Source of the DNA: JAHFUI01 sp039931615
GTDB taxonomy: Bacteria > Acidobacteriota > Vicinamibacteria > Vicinamibacterales > CAVVIG01
Assembly: GCA_039931615.1 (NCBI GenBank)
Contig: JBDTRR010000024.1
Location: 10,464-74,463 of the forward strand
DNA length: 64,000 nucleotides
Direction of reading: 5' to 3'
The translations under genes were made by a program, and so were the position numbers. The notes beneath the pieces are model-generated. The model was not told where the DNA came from. It saw only the letters and a list, made by a program, of their open reading frames with translations, and did no database searches. This document shows, in pieces, positions 8,263 to 16,771 of this stretch (its first letter is position 1; the number at the start of each line of letters is the position of its first letter).

Positions 8263-11232
8263 TTGAATACGACGATCGCTCCCCTTCCGCTCAGCTCACA
8301 CGCCAAGCCGGTTGATTCATTTGCCCAGGCTGCGGATCTCGAGCGGGAGCTGAAACGCGTCGTCCGCGGCGAGGTACGCTTCGATCGCGGCAGCCGCGCG
8401 ATGTACGCCACCGACGGCTCGAACTACCGCCAGATTCCCATCGGTCTGGTCGTCCCCTGCGATGCCGACGATGTGGTCGCCGCCGTGGCGGCGTGCCGGA
8501 AGTACGACGCGCCGGTCCTGGCGCGGGGCGCCGGCACCAGCCTGGCCGGCCAATGCTGCAACGTCGCCGTGGTGTTCGACTTCACGAAGTACATGAACCG
8601 GATCCTCGAGATCGATCCGGCCGGCCGCTTCGCGCGCGTGCAGCCGGGCGTGGTGCTCGATTCCCTGCGCAATGCCGCTGAGGCGCACCAGCTGACGTTC
8701 GGGCCGGATCCGTCGACGCACAGCCGGTGCACGCTTGGCGGGATGATCGGCAACAACTCGTGCGGCACGCACTCCCTGCTCGCCGGCAAGACGGTCGACA
8801 ATGTCGAAGAGCTGCAGATCCTGCTCTATGACGGCACCCGCCTCACCGTCGGCGCCACCAGCGAGAGCGATCTCGCGGCGATCGCCGGCGCGGGCGGACG
8901 GCGCGCCGAGATCTACGCCGGCCTGACCGCGATCCGCGATCGATACGCGGAACAGATCACCGCCCGCTTCCCCAGGATTCCCCGGCGGGTCTCCGGCTAC
9001 AACCTCGACGAACTGCTCCCCGGCGGGCCGTTCAACGTCGCCCGCGCGCTGGTCGGCACGGAAGGGACGTGCGCGATCATCCTTGAAGCCAAGGTCACCC
9101 TGATCCCGAGTCCCCAGCACCGATCGCTGGTCGGACTCGGTTATGCCGATGCCTTTGCCGCCGCCGATCACGTGCCCGAGATCCTGGCGTTCCAGCCGAT
9201 CGGCCTCGAGGGCTTCGAAGGCAACATCATCGACGGACTGCACAAGAAGGGCGTGCCGAATCTCGATCTGATCCCGGACGGCCGCGGCGTGCTGCTGGTC
9301 GAGTTCGGCTTCGACAATGCCGCCGACGCGCAGGCGACGGCGGCGCGGTTCATCGCCCACATGCAGCAGGTGGCCGGCGCGCCGACGACGCGGTTGTATT
9401 CGCCGGGTGAAGCGCGCGCGATGTGGAAGATCCGCGAGTCCGGACCACGCGCCGCGGCGGCGGCCCCGGGCGCGCCGCTCGAGTGGGAAGGCTGGGACGA
9501 TGCGGCGGTGGCGCCGGAAAAGCTCGGCGCCTATCTGCGGGAGCTGCGGGCCCTGCTCGACGAGTACGACTATCGGACGGCGTTCTACGGACACTTCGGC
9601 CACGGCTGCATCCACATGCGGGTCAGCTTCGACCTGTTCACCGAGGAAGGGATCCGGAAGTACGGCGAGTTCGTCGAACGGGCGGCCGACCTCGTCGTCA
9701 GTTACGGCGGCTCGCTCTCGGGCGAGCATGGCGACGGCCAGTCGCGCGGCGCGCTGCTGCCCAAGATGTTCGGCCCTGAGCTGATGGCCGCGTTCCGCCA
9801 GTTCAAGGCGGTCTGGGATCCCGGCAACCGGCTCAATCCCCACAAGCTGATCGACGCCTACCTGCCGACGGAGAATCTGCGGCTGGGCGCCGACTATGCG
9901 CCGCGTCAGCCGCGGACGCACTTCCAGTTTCCCGAAGACGGCGGATCGCTGGCCACAGCCACCCTGCGCTGCGTCGGCCTGGGTGAGTGCCGCAAGCACG
10001 ATAGCGGCTCGATGTGCCCGAGCTACATGGTGACGCTCGAGGAAGAGCACAGCACCCGCGGCCGCGCCCACATGCTGTTCGAGCTCCTGCAGGGCGAGGT
10101 GGTCCAGGACGGGTGGCAGGATGAGCACGTCAAGCGCGCCCTCGACCTGTGCCTGTCCTGCAAGGCCTGCAAGTCCGAGTGCCCGACCAACGTCGACATC
10201 GCGACCTACCGCGCCGAGTTCCTGTCGCACTACTACGAGGGCCATCGTCGTCCGCTGCATGCCTACGCGTTCGGCATGGTCGATCGCTGGCTGCGTCTGG
10301 CGGCACTGGCGCCGGGACTGGCCAACGCCCTGTCGCGCGCGCCCGGGATCAGCCGTATCATCCAGCGGGCATTGGACCTGGCGCCGCAGCGGCAGCTGCC
10401 GCGAGTCGCCTCGACCACCTTCCGGCAGTGGGCGCGCCGCGGCGGGATCCGGACGGTGGGAAAATCGGCCCCCTCCGGCGGGCGGCCAGCCGCCGCCGCA
10501 GGCCGTCCACAGGTCATCCTGTGGGTCGACACCTTCAACAATTACCTGCGTCCGGAGACCAGCCAGGCGGCGCTGTCGGTGCTGCAGGACGCCGGCTGCG
10601 AGGTCGTCGTCGCCGCGCGCCGGCTGTGCTGCGGGCGCCCGCTCTACGACTTTGGCCTGCTCGACCAGGCCAAACAGTACCTGCGGTCGATCCTCGACGA
10701 GCTCGGCGAACAGATCGACGCCGGGGTTCCGTTGATCGTCCTCGAGCCGAGTTGCGCGTCGGTGTTTCGCGACGAGCTGCGCAACCTGTTTCCGGCCGAT
10801 CCGCGAGCGGCCCGGCTACGGGCGCAGACGATGCTGCTGCCGGAGTTCCTTCAGTCCAAGGTGCCCGGCTATCAGCCGCCGCGTCTCGACAGGAAGGTCC
10901 TGCTGCACGGGCATTGCCATCAGAAGGCGATCATGAAGATGGGCGACGAGGAGTCGCTGCTGCGCCGCATGGGGCTGGAGCTGCAGCAACCCGATTCGGG
11001 CTGCTGCGGGATGGCCGGTGCCTTCGGTTTCGAGGCCGGGAAATACGCGGTGTCGCAGGCGATCGGCGAGCGGGTGCTGCTGCCCGCTGTGCGCGCCGCC
11101 GCGGCCGAGACGATGATCGTGACCGACGGCTTCAGTTGCCGCGAGCAGATCCAGCAGGCGACCGGCCGCCGCGCGATGCACGTCGCGGAGGTCCTGCAGA
11201 TGGCGATGACGAGCGGATCACGGTCCGCCTGA
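8263..11232 (+). CDS. FAD-linked oxidase fused to Fe-S/CCG subunit (glycolate or D-lactate oxidase type, GlcD-GlcF in one chain)
   Basis: 989 residues from a TTG start with AGGA four bases upstream. Residues about 30-270 are a PCMH-type FAD domain (RGAGTSLAGQC, GGMIGNNSCGTHS); residues about 270-530 the FAD-oxidase C-terminal domain (YGHFGHGCIHMR, SGEHGDGQSRG). About residue 565 onward follow two 4Fe-4S motifs (CVGLGECRKHDSGSMC and CLSCKACKSECP) and two CCG domains (RLCCGRPLYD; HGHCHQKA with SGCCGMAGAF). This order equals GlcD plus GlcF, or the Ykg/D-lactate dehydrogenase type, in one chain. It should oxidise a 2-hydroxyacid and pass electrons to a quinone or carrier. Context with the preceding aminotransferase favours glycolate. 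Its last three codons and stop are supplied by a dispersed palindrome. Confidence 0.88.
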   Translation: MNTTIAPLPLSSHAKPVDSFAQAADLERELKRVVRGEVRFDRGSRAMYATDGSNYRQIPIGLVVPCDADDVVAAVAACRKYDAPVLARGAGTSLAGQCCNVAVVFDFTKYMNRILEIDPAGRFARVQPGVVLDSLRNAAEAHQLTFGPDPSTHSRCTLGGMIGNNSCGTHSLLAGKTVDNVEELQILLYDGTRLTVGATSESDLAAIAGAGGRRAEIYAGLTAIRDRYAEQITARFPRIPRRVSGYNLDELLPGGPFNVARALVGTEGTCAIILEAKVTLIPSPQHRSLVGLGYADAFAAADHVPEILAFQPIGLEGFEGNIIDGLHKKGVPNLDLIPDGRGVLLVEFGFDNAADAQATAARFIAHMQQVAGAPTTRLYSPGEARAMWKIRESGPRAAAAAPGAPLEWEGWDDAAVAPEKLGAYLRELRALLDEYDYRTAFYGHFGHGCIHMRVSFDLFTEEGIRKYGEFVERAADLVVSYGGSLSGEHGDGQSRGALLPKMFGPELMAAFRQFKAVWDPGNRLNPHKLIDAYLPTENLRLGADYAPRQPRTHFQFPEDGGSLATATLRCVGLGECRKHDSGSMCPSYMVTLEEEHSTRGRAHMLFELLQGEVVQDGWQDEHVKRALDLCLSCKACKSECPTNVDIATYRAEFLSHYYEGHRRPLHAYAFGMVDRWLRLAALAPGLANALSRAPGISRIIQRALDLAPQRQLPRVASTTFRQWARRGGIRTVGKSAPSGGRPAAAAGRPQVILWVDTFNNYLRPETSQAALSVLQDAGCEVVVAARRLCCGRPLYDFGLLDQAKQYLRSILDELGEQIDAGVPLIVLEPSCASVFRDELRNLFPADPRAARLRAQTMLLPEFLQSKVPGYQPPRLDRKVLLHGHCHQKAIMKMGDEESLLRRMGLELQQPDSGCCGMAGAFGFEAGKYAVSQAIGERVLLPAVRAAAAETMIVTDGFSCREQIQQATGRRAMHVAEVLQMAMTSGSRSA

Positions 11233-11480
11233 AGGCGGACACTACGTACGGACAGAATCACCAACGATCCGCCTGCAGTCATTTCTCCATGACAAGGATG
11301 GGTGTCGTACGTAGTGTCCGGCTTCAGCCGGACCGTGATGGGACATTCAGTCGTAGTGCAGGCCTCCCGCCTTCGCGCGGGTGTTCAGGTGCACGCGCTT
11401 CGGCGGACCGCCGCAGCCTTTGGCGAAGGCTGGTCAGGCCTGCTGATTTTTCGACAGCTTTCTGGTCGGACCGTGGCTGG
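11219..11480. repeat. Composite GTCCG palindrome and mixed repeat block
   Basis: Two hairpins, GTCCGCCTGAAGGCGGAC (11223-11240) and GTCCGGCTTCAGCCGGAC (11316-11333), carry facing arms ACTACGTACG (11241-11250) and CGTACGTAGT (11306-11315) that are exact reverse complements. Further right come GTAGTGCAGGCCT (11357-11369) and CTTCGGCGGACCGCCGCAGCC (around 11399-11420), the latter shared with 25607-25626. The left hairpin overlaps the end of the upstream gene. Nothing gene-like was seen in the rest of the gap to 11498. Confidence 0.8.
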
Positions 11481-11498
11481 GGCTCGAGCGGGAACCGG

Positions 11499-12683
11499 TC
11501 ACGGCCCGCCATCGGCAAGCAACTCGGCAATTTCACTCTCGGAAAACCCGAACTCCGCCAGCACTTCGCCGGTATGTTCGCCGAGCAGCGGGGCGCGGCG
11601 CGTGGCATCGGCCGGCGTCTCGCTCAATTTGATCGGTGATCCGAGCGTGCGCAGACGGCCGAGCACGGGGTGCTCCGTGGTCTGCACCATCCCGCGCGCG
11701 GCGATCTGCGGGTCGGCGAACACCTGCTCGTAGTCGTTGATCGGGCCGCACGGGATCTCGCGCGCTTCGAACGCGTCGAGCCAATGCCGGCGCGGCTGCG
11801 CGGCGGTCACCTCTTCAATCAGGGCGGCCAGCCTCGGCCGGTTGCGCATCCGGCTGGCGTTGTCGGCGAACTCGGCCGACTCCCCCCACTCCGGGTGCCC
11901 GAGCGCGCCGGCAAGACGCTGGAACAGCCGATCGGTGTTGGCGCCGATCGTCACGTAGCCGTCGGCGCACCGGATCGCCTGGTAGGGTGCGGTCATCCGG
12001 TGGGCCGACCCCATCGGCTGCGGCGCGCCGCGGCCGGCGAAGTATTCCGTGGCCTCCCAGACCGACAGCGCCACTCCCGCCTCGATCAACGACGTGTCGA
12101 CCTGCTGCCCGCGTCCGGTACGATGGCGATACTGCAGGGCGGCGAGAATGCCGGTCAAGGCAAACAACGCGGCGCCCAGATCGGTTACGGGCAGACCGAC
12201 CTTGACCGGCGCGCCGCCGGGCTCGCCGGTCGTCGACATGATCCCGGAGACGCCCTGCGCAATCAGATCGAAGCCGCCTTTCAGGCGATCGGGACCGGTC
12301 TGTCCGTAGCCGGAGATCGACGCGTAGATCAATCCGGGATTGCCGGCGGCCAGGGCCGGGTAGTCGAGGCCGAACGAGCGCATCACCCCGGGCCGATAGT
12401 TCTCGATTACGATGTCGGTCGATCGCGCCATCCGGGCGAACGCGCGCTGGCCGGCGATCGACTTGAGGTTCAACACGAGACTGCGCTTGCCGCGATTGAC
12501 GGCGTTGAAGGCGGCGCTCTCGGTCCCGACCGCTCCGACCATCCGTCTGGTCGACTCGCCGGCGGGCGACTCGACCTTGATGACGTCGGCGCCGAGGTCG
12601 GCGAGGATGACACCGCAGAAGGGCCCGGCAACGAACTGCGTGACATCGAGAACGCGAAGACCTTCGAGGGCGCGGGGCGGCAT
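11499..12683 (-). CDS. CaiB/BaiF family III CoA transferase
   Basis: 394 residues starting MPPRALEGLRVLDVTQF. The family signature runs through FVAGPFCGVILADLGADVIK, NRGKRSLVLNLK, DIVIENYRPGVM and YASISGYGQTGP. Family III enzymes move CoA between carboxylic acids (formyl-, carnitinyl-, succinyl-CoA and others); the acid used here cannot be told. It is divergent from the crotonase gene at 12794, with a repeat tract between them, a pairing often seen for acyl-CoA degradation modules. Length is normal. Confidence 0.88.
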   Translation of the reverse strand: MPPRALEGLRVLDVTQFVAGPFCGVILADLGADVIKVESPAGESTRRMVGAVGTESAAFNAVNRGKRSLVLNLKSIAGQRAFARMARSTDIVIENYRPGVMRSFGLDYPALAAGNPGLIYASISGYGQTGPDRLKGGFDLIAQGVSGIMSTTGEPGGAPVKVGLPVTDLGAALFALTGILAALQYRHRTGRGQQVDTSLIEAGVALSVWEATEYFAGRGAPQPMGSAHRMTAPYQAIRCADGYVTIGANTDRLFQRLAGALGHPEWGESAEFADNASRMRNRPRLAALIEEVTAAQPRRHWLDAFEAREIPCGPINDYEQVFADPQIAARGMVQTTEHPVLGRLRTLGSPIKLSETPADATRRAPLLGEHTGEVLAEFGFSESEIAELLADGGP

Positions 12684-12726
12684 GGGGGACTGTTCCGGCG
12701 TTGAGCGTCAGCCTATTCTGCACTTT

Positions 12727-12776
12727 GCATTCGGCATTCCGCATTTTTTATCGCATTCTGCATTCCGCATTTTTCT
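12727..12776. repeat. GCATTCTGCATTCCGCAT-type dispersed repeat
   Basis: Near-tandem copies of GCATTC(G/T)GCATTCCGCATTTTT occupy the space between the divergent CoA-transferase and crotonase genes. A copy in the reverse sense (TGCAGAGTGCGGAATGC) lies at 24549-24588. Spacing and unit length do not fit a CRISPR array. Confidence 0.65.
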
Positions 12777-12793
12777 ATCCGACGGAGGATTTC

Positions 12794-13579
12794 TTGTCCA
12801 GCCAGCAGACGATCTTTGAAACCCGCGGCCCGATCGCGACGCTTACCTTCAATCGCCCCGAGGCGCGGAATGCGATGACCTGGGAGATGTACCAGGCGCT
12901 GGTCGACGCCTGCGATCGGGTCGACGACGACCCGGCGATCCGGGTCTGGGTGCTGCGCGGCGCCGGCGGCAAGGCGTTCATCGCCGGCACCGACATCAAG
13001 CAGTTCGAGGCCTTTCGCGACCCGGGCGCGGGGATCGCCTACGAGCAGCGGATCGACGCCATCCTCGATCGGCTCGAGCGCGTCGCCAAGCCGACGATCG
13101 CGCAGGTCCAGGGCTTCGCGGTCGGCGGCGGCTGTGCGATCGCGCTGATGTGCGACCTGCGCGTGGCGACGCCAGACTCGCGGTTCGGCATTCCGATCGC
13201 GCGCACGCTCGGCAACTGCCTGTCCGGCGCCAGCTGCAGCCGGCTGGTCGACCTGATGGGGCCGGCGCTGATGAAGGATCTGCTGTTCAGCGGCCGGCTG
13301 ATGGACGGAACCGAGGCGCACGCCCATGGACTGGTGACCCGGCTCGAGCCTGGTGACACCATCGAACAGGCGGTCGAGGAGTACGCGGCGCGGATCGCGG
13401 GGCACGCCCCGCTGACCATCCGCGCCACCAAGGAGACGGTCCGCCGCATCCTGGCCGGGCGGCGGCTCGCCGCCGGCGAAGATCACGATCTCATCACGAT
13501 GTGTTACAACAGCAGCGACTTCCGGGAAGGCGTGGAGGCGTTCCTGTCGAAGCGCGCCCCCAGATGGACCGGAGAATAG
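12794..13579 (+). CDS. Crotonase-family protein lacking the usual hydratase glutamates
   Basis: 261 residues from a TTG start at 12794 preceded by GGAGG at 12784-12788; the longer open frame would run through the repeat at 12727-12776 and is rejected. Crotonase fold is clear: TFNRPEARNAM, GGKAFIAGTDIKQ (oxyanion hole), VGGGCAIALMCDLRVA and FGIPIARTLGN. In enoyl-CoA hydratases the position after GGGC and the position in FGxPE are the catalytic glutamates; here they read Ala and Ile. Simple hydration is therefore doubtful and another crotonase chemistry (isomerisation, decarboxylation, hydrolysis) is more likely. A CoA transferase is divergent and a MatC-like permease follows 31 bp downstream, suggesting uptake and processing of an organic acid. 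Confidence 0.82.
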   Translation: MSSQQTIFETRGPIATLTFNRPEARNAMTWEMYQALVDACDRVDDDPAIRVWVLRGAGGKAFIAGTDIKQFEAFRDPGAGIAYEQRIDAILDRLERVAKPTIAQVQGFAVGGGCAIALMCDLRVATPDSRFGIPIARTLGNCLSGASCSRLVDLMGPALMKDLLFSGRLMDGTEAHAHGLVTRLEPGDTIEQAVEEYAARIAGHAPLTIRATKETVRRILAGRRLAAGEDHDLITMCYNSSDFREGVEAFLSKRAPRWTGE

Positions 13580-13610
13580 CCGCGCGAGCCGTCACGCGAT
13601 CGGACGCCCT

Positions 13611-14858
13611 ATGAATGTCGCCGCCCTCTCCGTGGCCGCCCTGGTGCTGGCCATCATCGTCAGCTGCGTGACGTCGCTCAACGTCGGCATCCTGGCCATC
13701 GCCCTGGCCTGGATCGTCGGCGTCTACTTCGGCGGCATCCCGATCAACACCGTCATGAACGGCTTTCCCGGTCAGCTGTTCCTGACGCTGGCCGGGGTCA
13801 CGCTGCTCTTCACGCTGGCGCAGGGCAACGGGACGCTCGACCGGCTGGCACACCACGCCGTCCAGTTGTGCCGGGGCAGGCGCGGCGTGGTGCCGATCAT
13901 GTTCTTCGTCCTGGCGGCGGCGCTGGCCTCGATCGGGCCGGGCAACATCGCGACCGCCGCGATCATGGCGCCGATGGCAATGGCCACGGCCGGCCGGATG
14001 GCCATCCCCGGCTTCCTGATGGCGATCATGGTGGGCAACGGCGCCAACGCCGGCTCCCTCTCCCCCTTCGCCCCGACCGGCATCATCGTCACCGGGCTGA
14101 TGGCCCGCACCGGCATGCCGGGCTTCGAGGGTCAGACCTACCTGTACAATCTCGCCGCCCACGCGATGGTCGCCTTCGGCGGCTATTTCCTCTTCGGCGG
14201 CTGGAAGCTGTTCACGACGTCCGGCGGATCCGCCGCCGCGGCGGCGCTGCCGGCCGAGGGCGGCCGGTTCGAGCGGCAGCACTGGCTGACGCTGGCGATC
14301 ATCACCCTGCTGATACTCAGCGTCATCGTCCTGAAGGTGAACGTCGGCATGGCGGCGTTCGCGGGAGCGGTGGTGCTGGTCCTGCTGAAGGGCGGCGACG
14401 ACCGTGAGGCGGTCCGGAAGATGCCGTGGAACGTGATCCTGATGGTCTGCGGCGTCACCGTGCTGATTGCCGTTCTCGAGAAGGCCGAGGGCATCGACCT
14501 GATCGTGTCGCAGATCGCGCGCTTCGCCACGCCGCACCTGGCGACGGCGGAGGTGGCGTTCCTGACCGGCATCGTGTCGGTCTACAGCAGCACGTCCGGC
14601 GTCGTCCTGCCGGCGTTCCTGCCGATGGTGCCGGGCCTGGCCGCACAGATCGGCGTCGCCCCGTTTGCCCTGGCGACGTCGATGAACATCGGCGGCCATC
14701 TGGTCGACGTCTCGCCGCTCTCGACGATTGGCGCGCTGTGCATTGCGGCCGCCCCGGCCGGCGAGGACACACGCGCGCTGTTCAACCGGCTGCTCTTCTG
14801 GGGACTGGGGATGTGCGTCGTCGGCGCGCTGGTCTGCTGGGCGTTGTTCGCGCGGTGA
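13611..14858 (+). CDS. MatC-like dicarboxylate (malonate-type) permease
   Basis: 415 residues, almost wholly hydrophobic with about 10-12 membrane segments beginning at residue 4. The N-terminal 140 residues (IVGVYFGGIPINTV, FPGQLFLTLAGVTLLF, ASIGPGNIATAAIMAP) match the MatC N-terminal domain of the ion-transporter superfamily, known from malonate carriers. NGANAGSLSPFAPTGI is a typical substrate-site loop. It follows the crotonase by 31 bp and may be co-transcribed. The substrate is inferred from family only. Confidence 0.78.
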   Translation: MNVAALSVAALVLAIIVSCVTSLNVGILAIALAWIVGVYFGGIPINTVMNGFPGQLFLTLAGVTLLFTLAQGNGTLDRLAHHAVQLCRGRRGVVPIMFFVLAAALASIGPGNIATAAIMAPMAMATAGRMAIPGFLMAIMVGNGANAGSLSPFAPTGIIVTGLMARTGMPGFEGQTYLYNLAAHAMVAFGGYFLFGGWKLFTTSGGSAAAAALPAEGGRFERQHWLTLAIITLLILSVIVLKVNVGMAAFAGAVVLVLLKGGDDREAVRKMPWNVILMVCGVTVLIAVLEKAEGIDLIVSQIARFATPHLATAEVAFLTGIVSVYSSTSGVVLPAFLPMVPGLAAQIGVAPFALATSMNIGGHLVDVSPLSTIGALCIAAAPAGEDTRALFNRLLFWGLGMCVVGALVCWALFAR

Positions 14859-14902
14859 TCACGGGCATCTGCTAAGATCCCGGACTTCAAGGAGCGACGA
14901 AG

Positions 14903-15811
14903 ATGGAACGAACGATCACCCGTGTGATCCGGATGGCGCTGGCGGCGGTCGTACTCAGCGGCGTCTCGCTGGCGGCCCAGCAGCAGGACTTCAGCAAGGT
15001 CGAAATCAAGGCGACAAAGATCGGTCCGAGCTTCTACACGCTCGAAGGTCAGGGCGGCACGATCGGCGCCCTGGTCGGGCCCGACGGCGTCTTCCTCGTC
15101 GACAGCCAGTTTGCGCCGCTGACCGACAAGATCGTCGCGGCCGTGAAGCAGATCTCGCCGACCCCGATCAAGTTCGTGGTCAACACCCACGTCCACGGCG
15201 ATCACACCGGCGGCAACGAAAACCTCGGCAAGCTGGGCGCGATCATCCTGGCGCGGCCGGAATTGCGGGCGCGGCTGGTCAAGCCGGCGCCCGCCGCGAA
15301 CGGCACCACTCCTCCGTCGGCCCCGGCGGCCGCCCTCCCCGTGGTGACCTACACCTCGAAGACCACCGTCTACATGAACGGCGAGGAGATCCAGCTGATC
15401 CCGATTCCCGCCGCGCACACCGACGGCGACACCCTTGTCTACTTTCCCGGCCAGGACGTCCTGATGATGGGCGACTACTTCCGCAGCGCCGGCTACCCGA
15501 ACATCGATCGCGCCAACGGCGGATCGCTCAAGGGAATGATTGACGGCCTGCAGGCCGCCGCCGATCTGGCCAAGCCGACGACCAAGGTCGTGCCCGGGCA
15601 CGGGACGGTCACCGACAAGGCCGGCCTCGCCGCGCACCGCGCCATGATCATCGCGATCCGCGACAAGGTCGCGCCGCTGGTGCAACAGGGCAAGACGCTC
15701 GAGGAAGTGGTCGCCTCGAAACCGACCGCCGACTTCGACACCAAGGTGCCGATGCCTGGGACGACGGGCGAGAGGTTTGTTGGACAGCTTTACGCCGAGC
15801 TGAAGAAGTAA
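14903..15811 (+). CDS. Exported MBL-fold metallo-hydrolase
   Basis: 302 residues with AAGGAG 8-13 bp before the ATG and a signal peptide ending near SGVSLAAQQQ. Metallo-beta-lactamase fold: NTHVHGDHTGG gives the HxHxDH site, followed by HTDGDTLVYF, LMMGDYF (bridging Asp) and VPGHGTVTD. The closest general class is the periplasmic cyclase/SoxH-like MBL hydrolases; no substrate can be assigned. About 15 residues of Pro/Ala linker (around 130-145) are unusual. It is convergent with the AEC permease at 15846. Confidence 0.82.
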   Translation: MERTITRVIRMALAAVVLSGVSLAAQQQDFSKVEIKATKIGPSFYTLEGQGGTIGALVGPDGVFLVDSQFAPLTDKIVAAVKQISPTPIKFVVNTHVHGDHTGGNENLGKLGAIILARPELRARLVKPAPAANGTTPPSAPAAALPVVTYTSKTTVYMNGEEIQLIPIPAAHTDGDTLVYFPGQDVLMMGDYFRSAGYPNIDRANGGSLKGMIDGLQAAADLAKPTTKVVPGHGTVTDKAGLAAHRAMIIAIRDKVAPLVQQGKTLEEVVASKPTADFDTKVPMPGTTGERFVGQLYAELKK

Positions 15812-15845
15812 ATAAGCGCTTTGCCAACCTTGGCGTTTGGCTTTT

Positions 15846-16754
15846 CTAGCCCAAGTAGGCAATCAGCGGCGTCAGCGTAAACGGGCTCAACAGCGTCGAC
15901 AGGAACACCGCGCTGGTGACGAACGCCGGCGCCGCATCGAACTCCAGCGCCAGGATCGTGGTGACCACGGCGACCGGCATCGACGCCAGGACGACTCCGG
16001 CCTGGCGCGCGGTGCCGGTCAGACCCAAGCCCCACGCCAGCCCGATCGCCAGCAGCGGCGCCACGACCAGCGACAGACCGACCGCGACGAAGACCACCTT
16101 CGGGCGGGCCGGGATGGTCGCCCGCTCGAGCTGCATGCCGAGCACCAGCAGCATCATCGGCAGCGCCGCGTCGCTCAGCAGCGAGATCGGCCGCATCACG
16201 ACGAGCGGGAGTTCCCGTCCGGTCGCGATGACCATCGCCGCCGCGGCGACTCCGTAGATCGCCGGCACGCGGACGACGCCAGCCAGCGCGCGGCGGGCGT
16301 TCCCGCGCCCCGAGGCGGCCAGGAACACACCCACCGTATACGTCATCAGCGACCCGACCACGAAGTAGACCGTCGCGTAGGACAGCGCCTCCGGGCCGAA
16401 CGCGAACAGGACGACCGGGAGCCCGTAGTTGCCGCCGTTGGAGAAGATGACCACCAGCAGGAACGCGCTCAACTCGGGCCGGCTGAGACGGAGCGGCACC
16501 GCCACCAGACGGGCAATCAGCCCCATCCCCGCCGCCACCAGCAGCGCCAGGACCGCCATCTTGCCGAACAGCGGGCCGACCAGCTTCGACGTCACCAGCA
16601 TTCTGAACACCAGGCTCGGGACCAGCGCGTAGAACACGATGTGGGCGAGCGTCCTGACGCTGGCCTGCAGGTAGCGGGCGAGGATGAATCCAATCCCGGC
16701 GACGACGAAGACCGGCATGATGTCCGAGGCGAAAATGGAAAGAAGGAGGTTCAC
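15846..16754 (-). CDS. AEC-family permease
   Basis: 302 residues from a GTG start with a GGAGG-type site absent but the family N terminus intact (ASDIMPVFVVAGIGFILARY). About ten hydrophobic segments, with FYALVPSLVFRML and FSNGGNYGLPVVLFAFG marking the auxin-efflux-carrier family, whose bacterial members export or import organic acids such as malonate or malate. The start is 17 bp from the divergent histidine kinase, so the two promoters must overlap the coding ends. Confidence 0.85.
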   Translation of the reverse strand: MNLLLSIFASDIMPVFVVAGIGFILARYLQASVRTLAHIVFYALVPSLVFRMLVTSKLVGPLFGKMAVLALLVAAGMGLIARLVAVPLRLSRPELSAFLLVVIFSNGGNYGLPVVLFAFGPEALSYATVYFVVGSLMTYTVGVFLAASGRGNARRALAGVVRVPAIYGVAAAAMVIATGRELPLVVMRPISLLSDAALPMMLLVLGMQLERATIPARPKVVFVAVGLSLVVAPLLAIGLAWGLGLTGTARQAGVVLASMPVAVVTTILALEFDAAPAFVTSAVFLSTLLSPFTLTPLIAYLG

Positions 16755-16771
16755 GCGCTATTCTCCGATGT

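Noticed and set aside
8317..10260. 647-residue minus-strand open frame opposite the GlcD-GlcF gene
   Set aside because: Antisense to a gene with clear motifs; its translation is Arg/Asp/Val-rich with no family character, as expected of GC-rich shadows.
12727..12776. Possible mini CRISPR array
   Set aside because: Units of about 9-20 bp are nearly contiguous with no uniform spacers, and no cas genes are present.
12701..12793. Longer N terminus of the crotonase
   Set aside because: It translates the GCATTCCGCAT repeat; the TTG at 12794 has a good GGAGG site and gives the family length.
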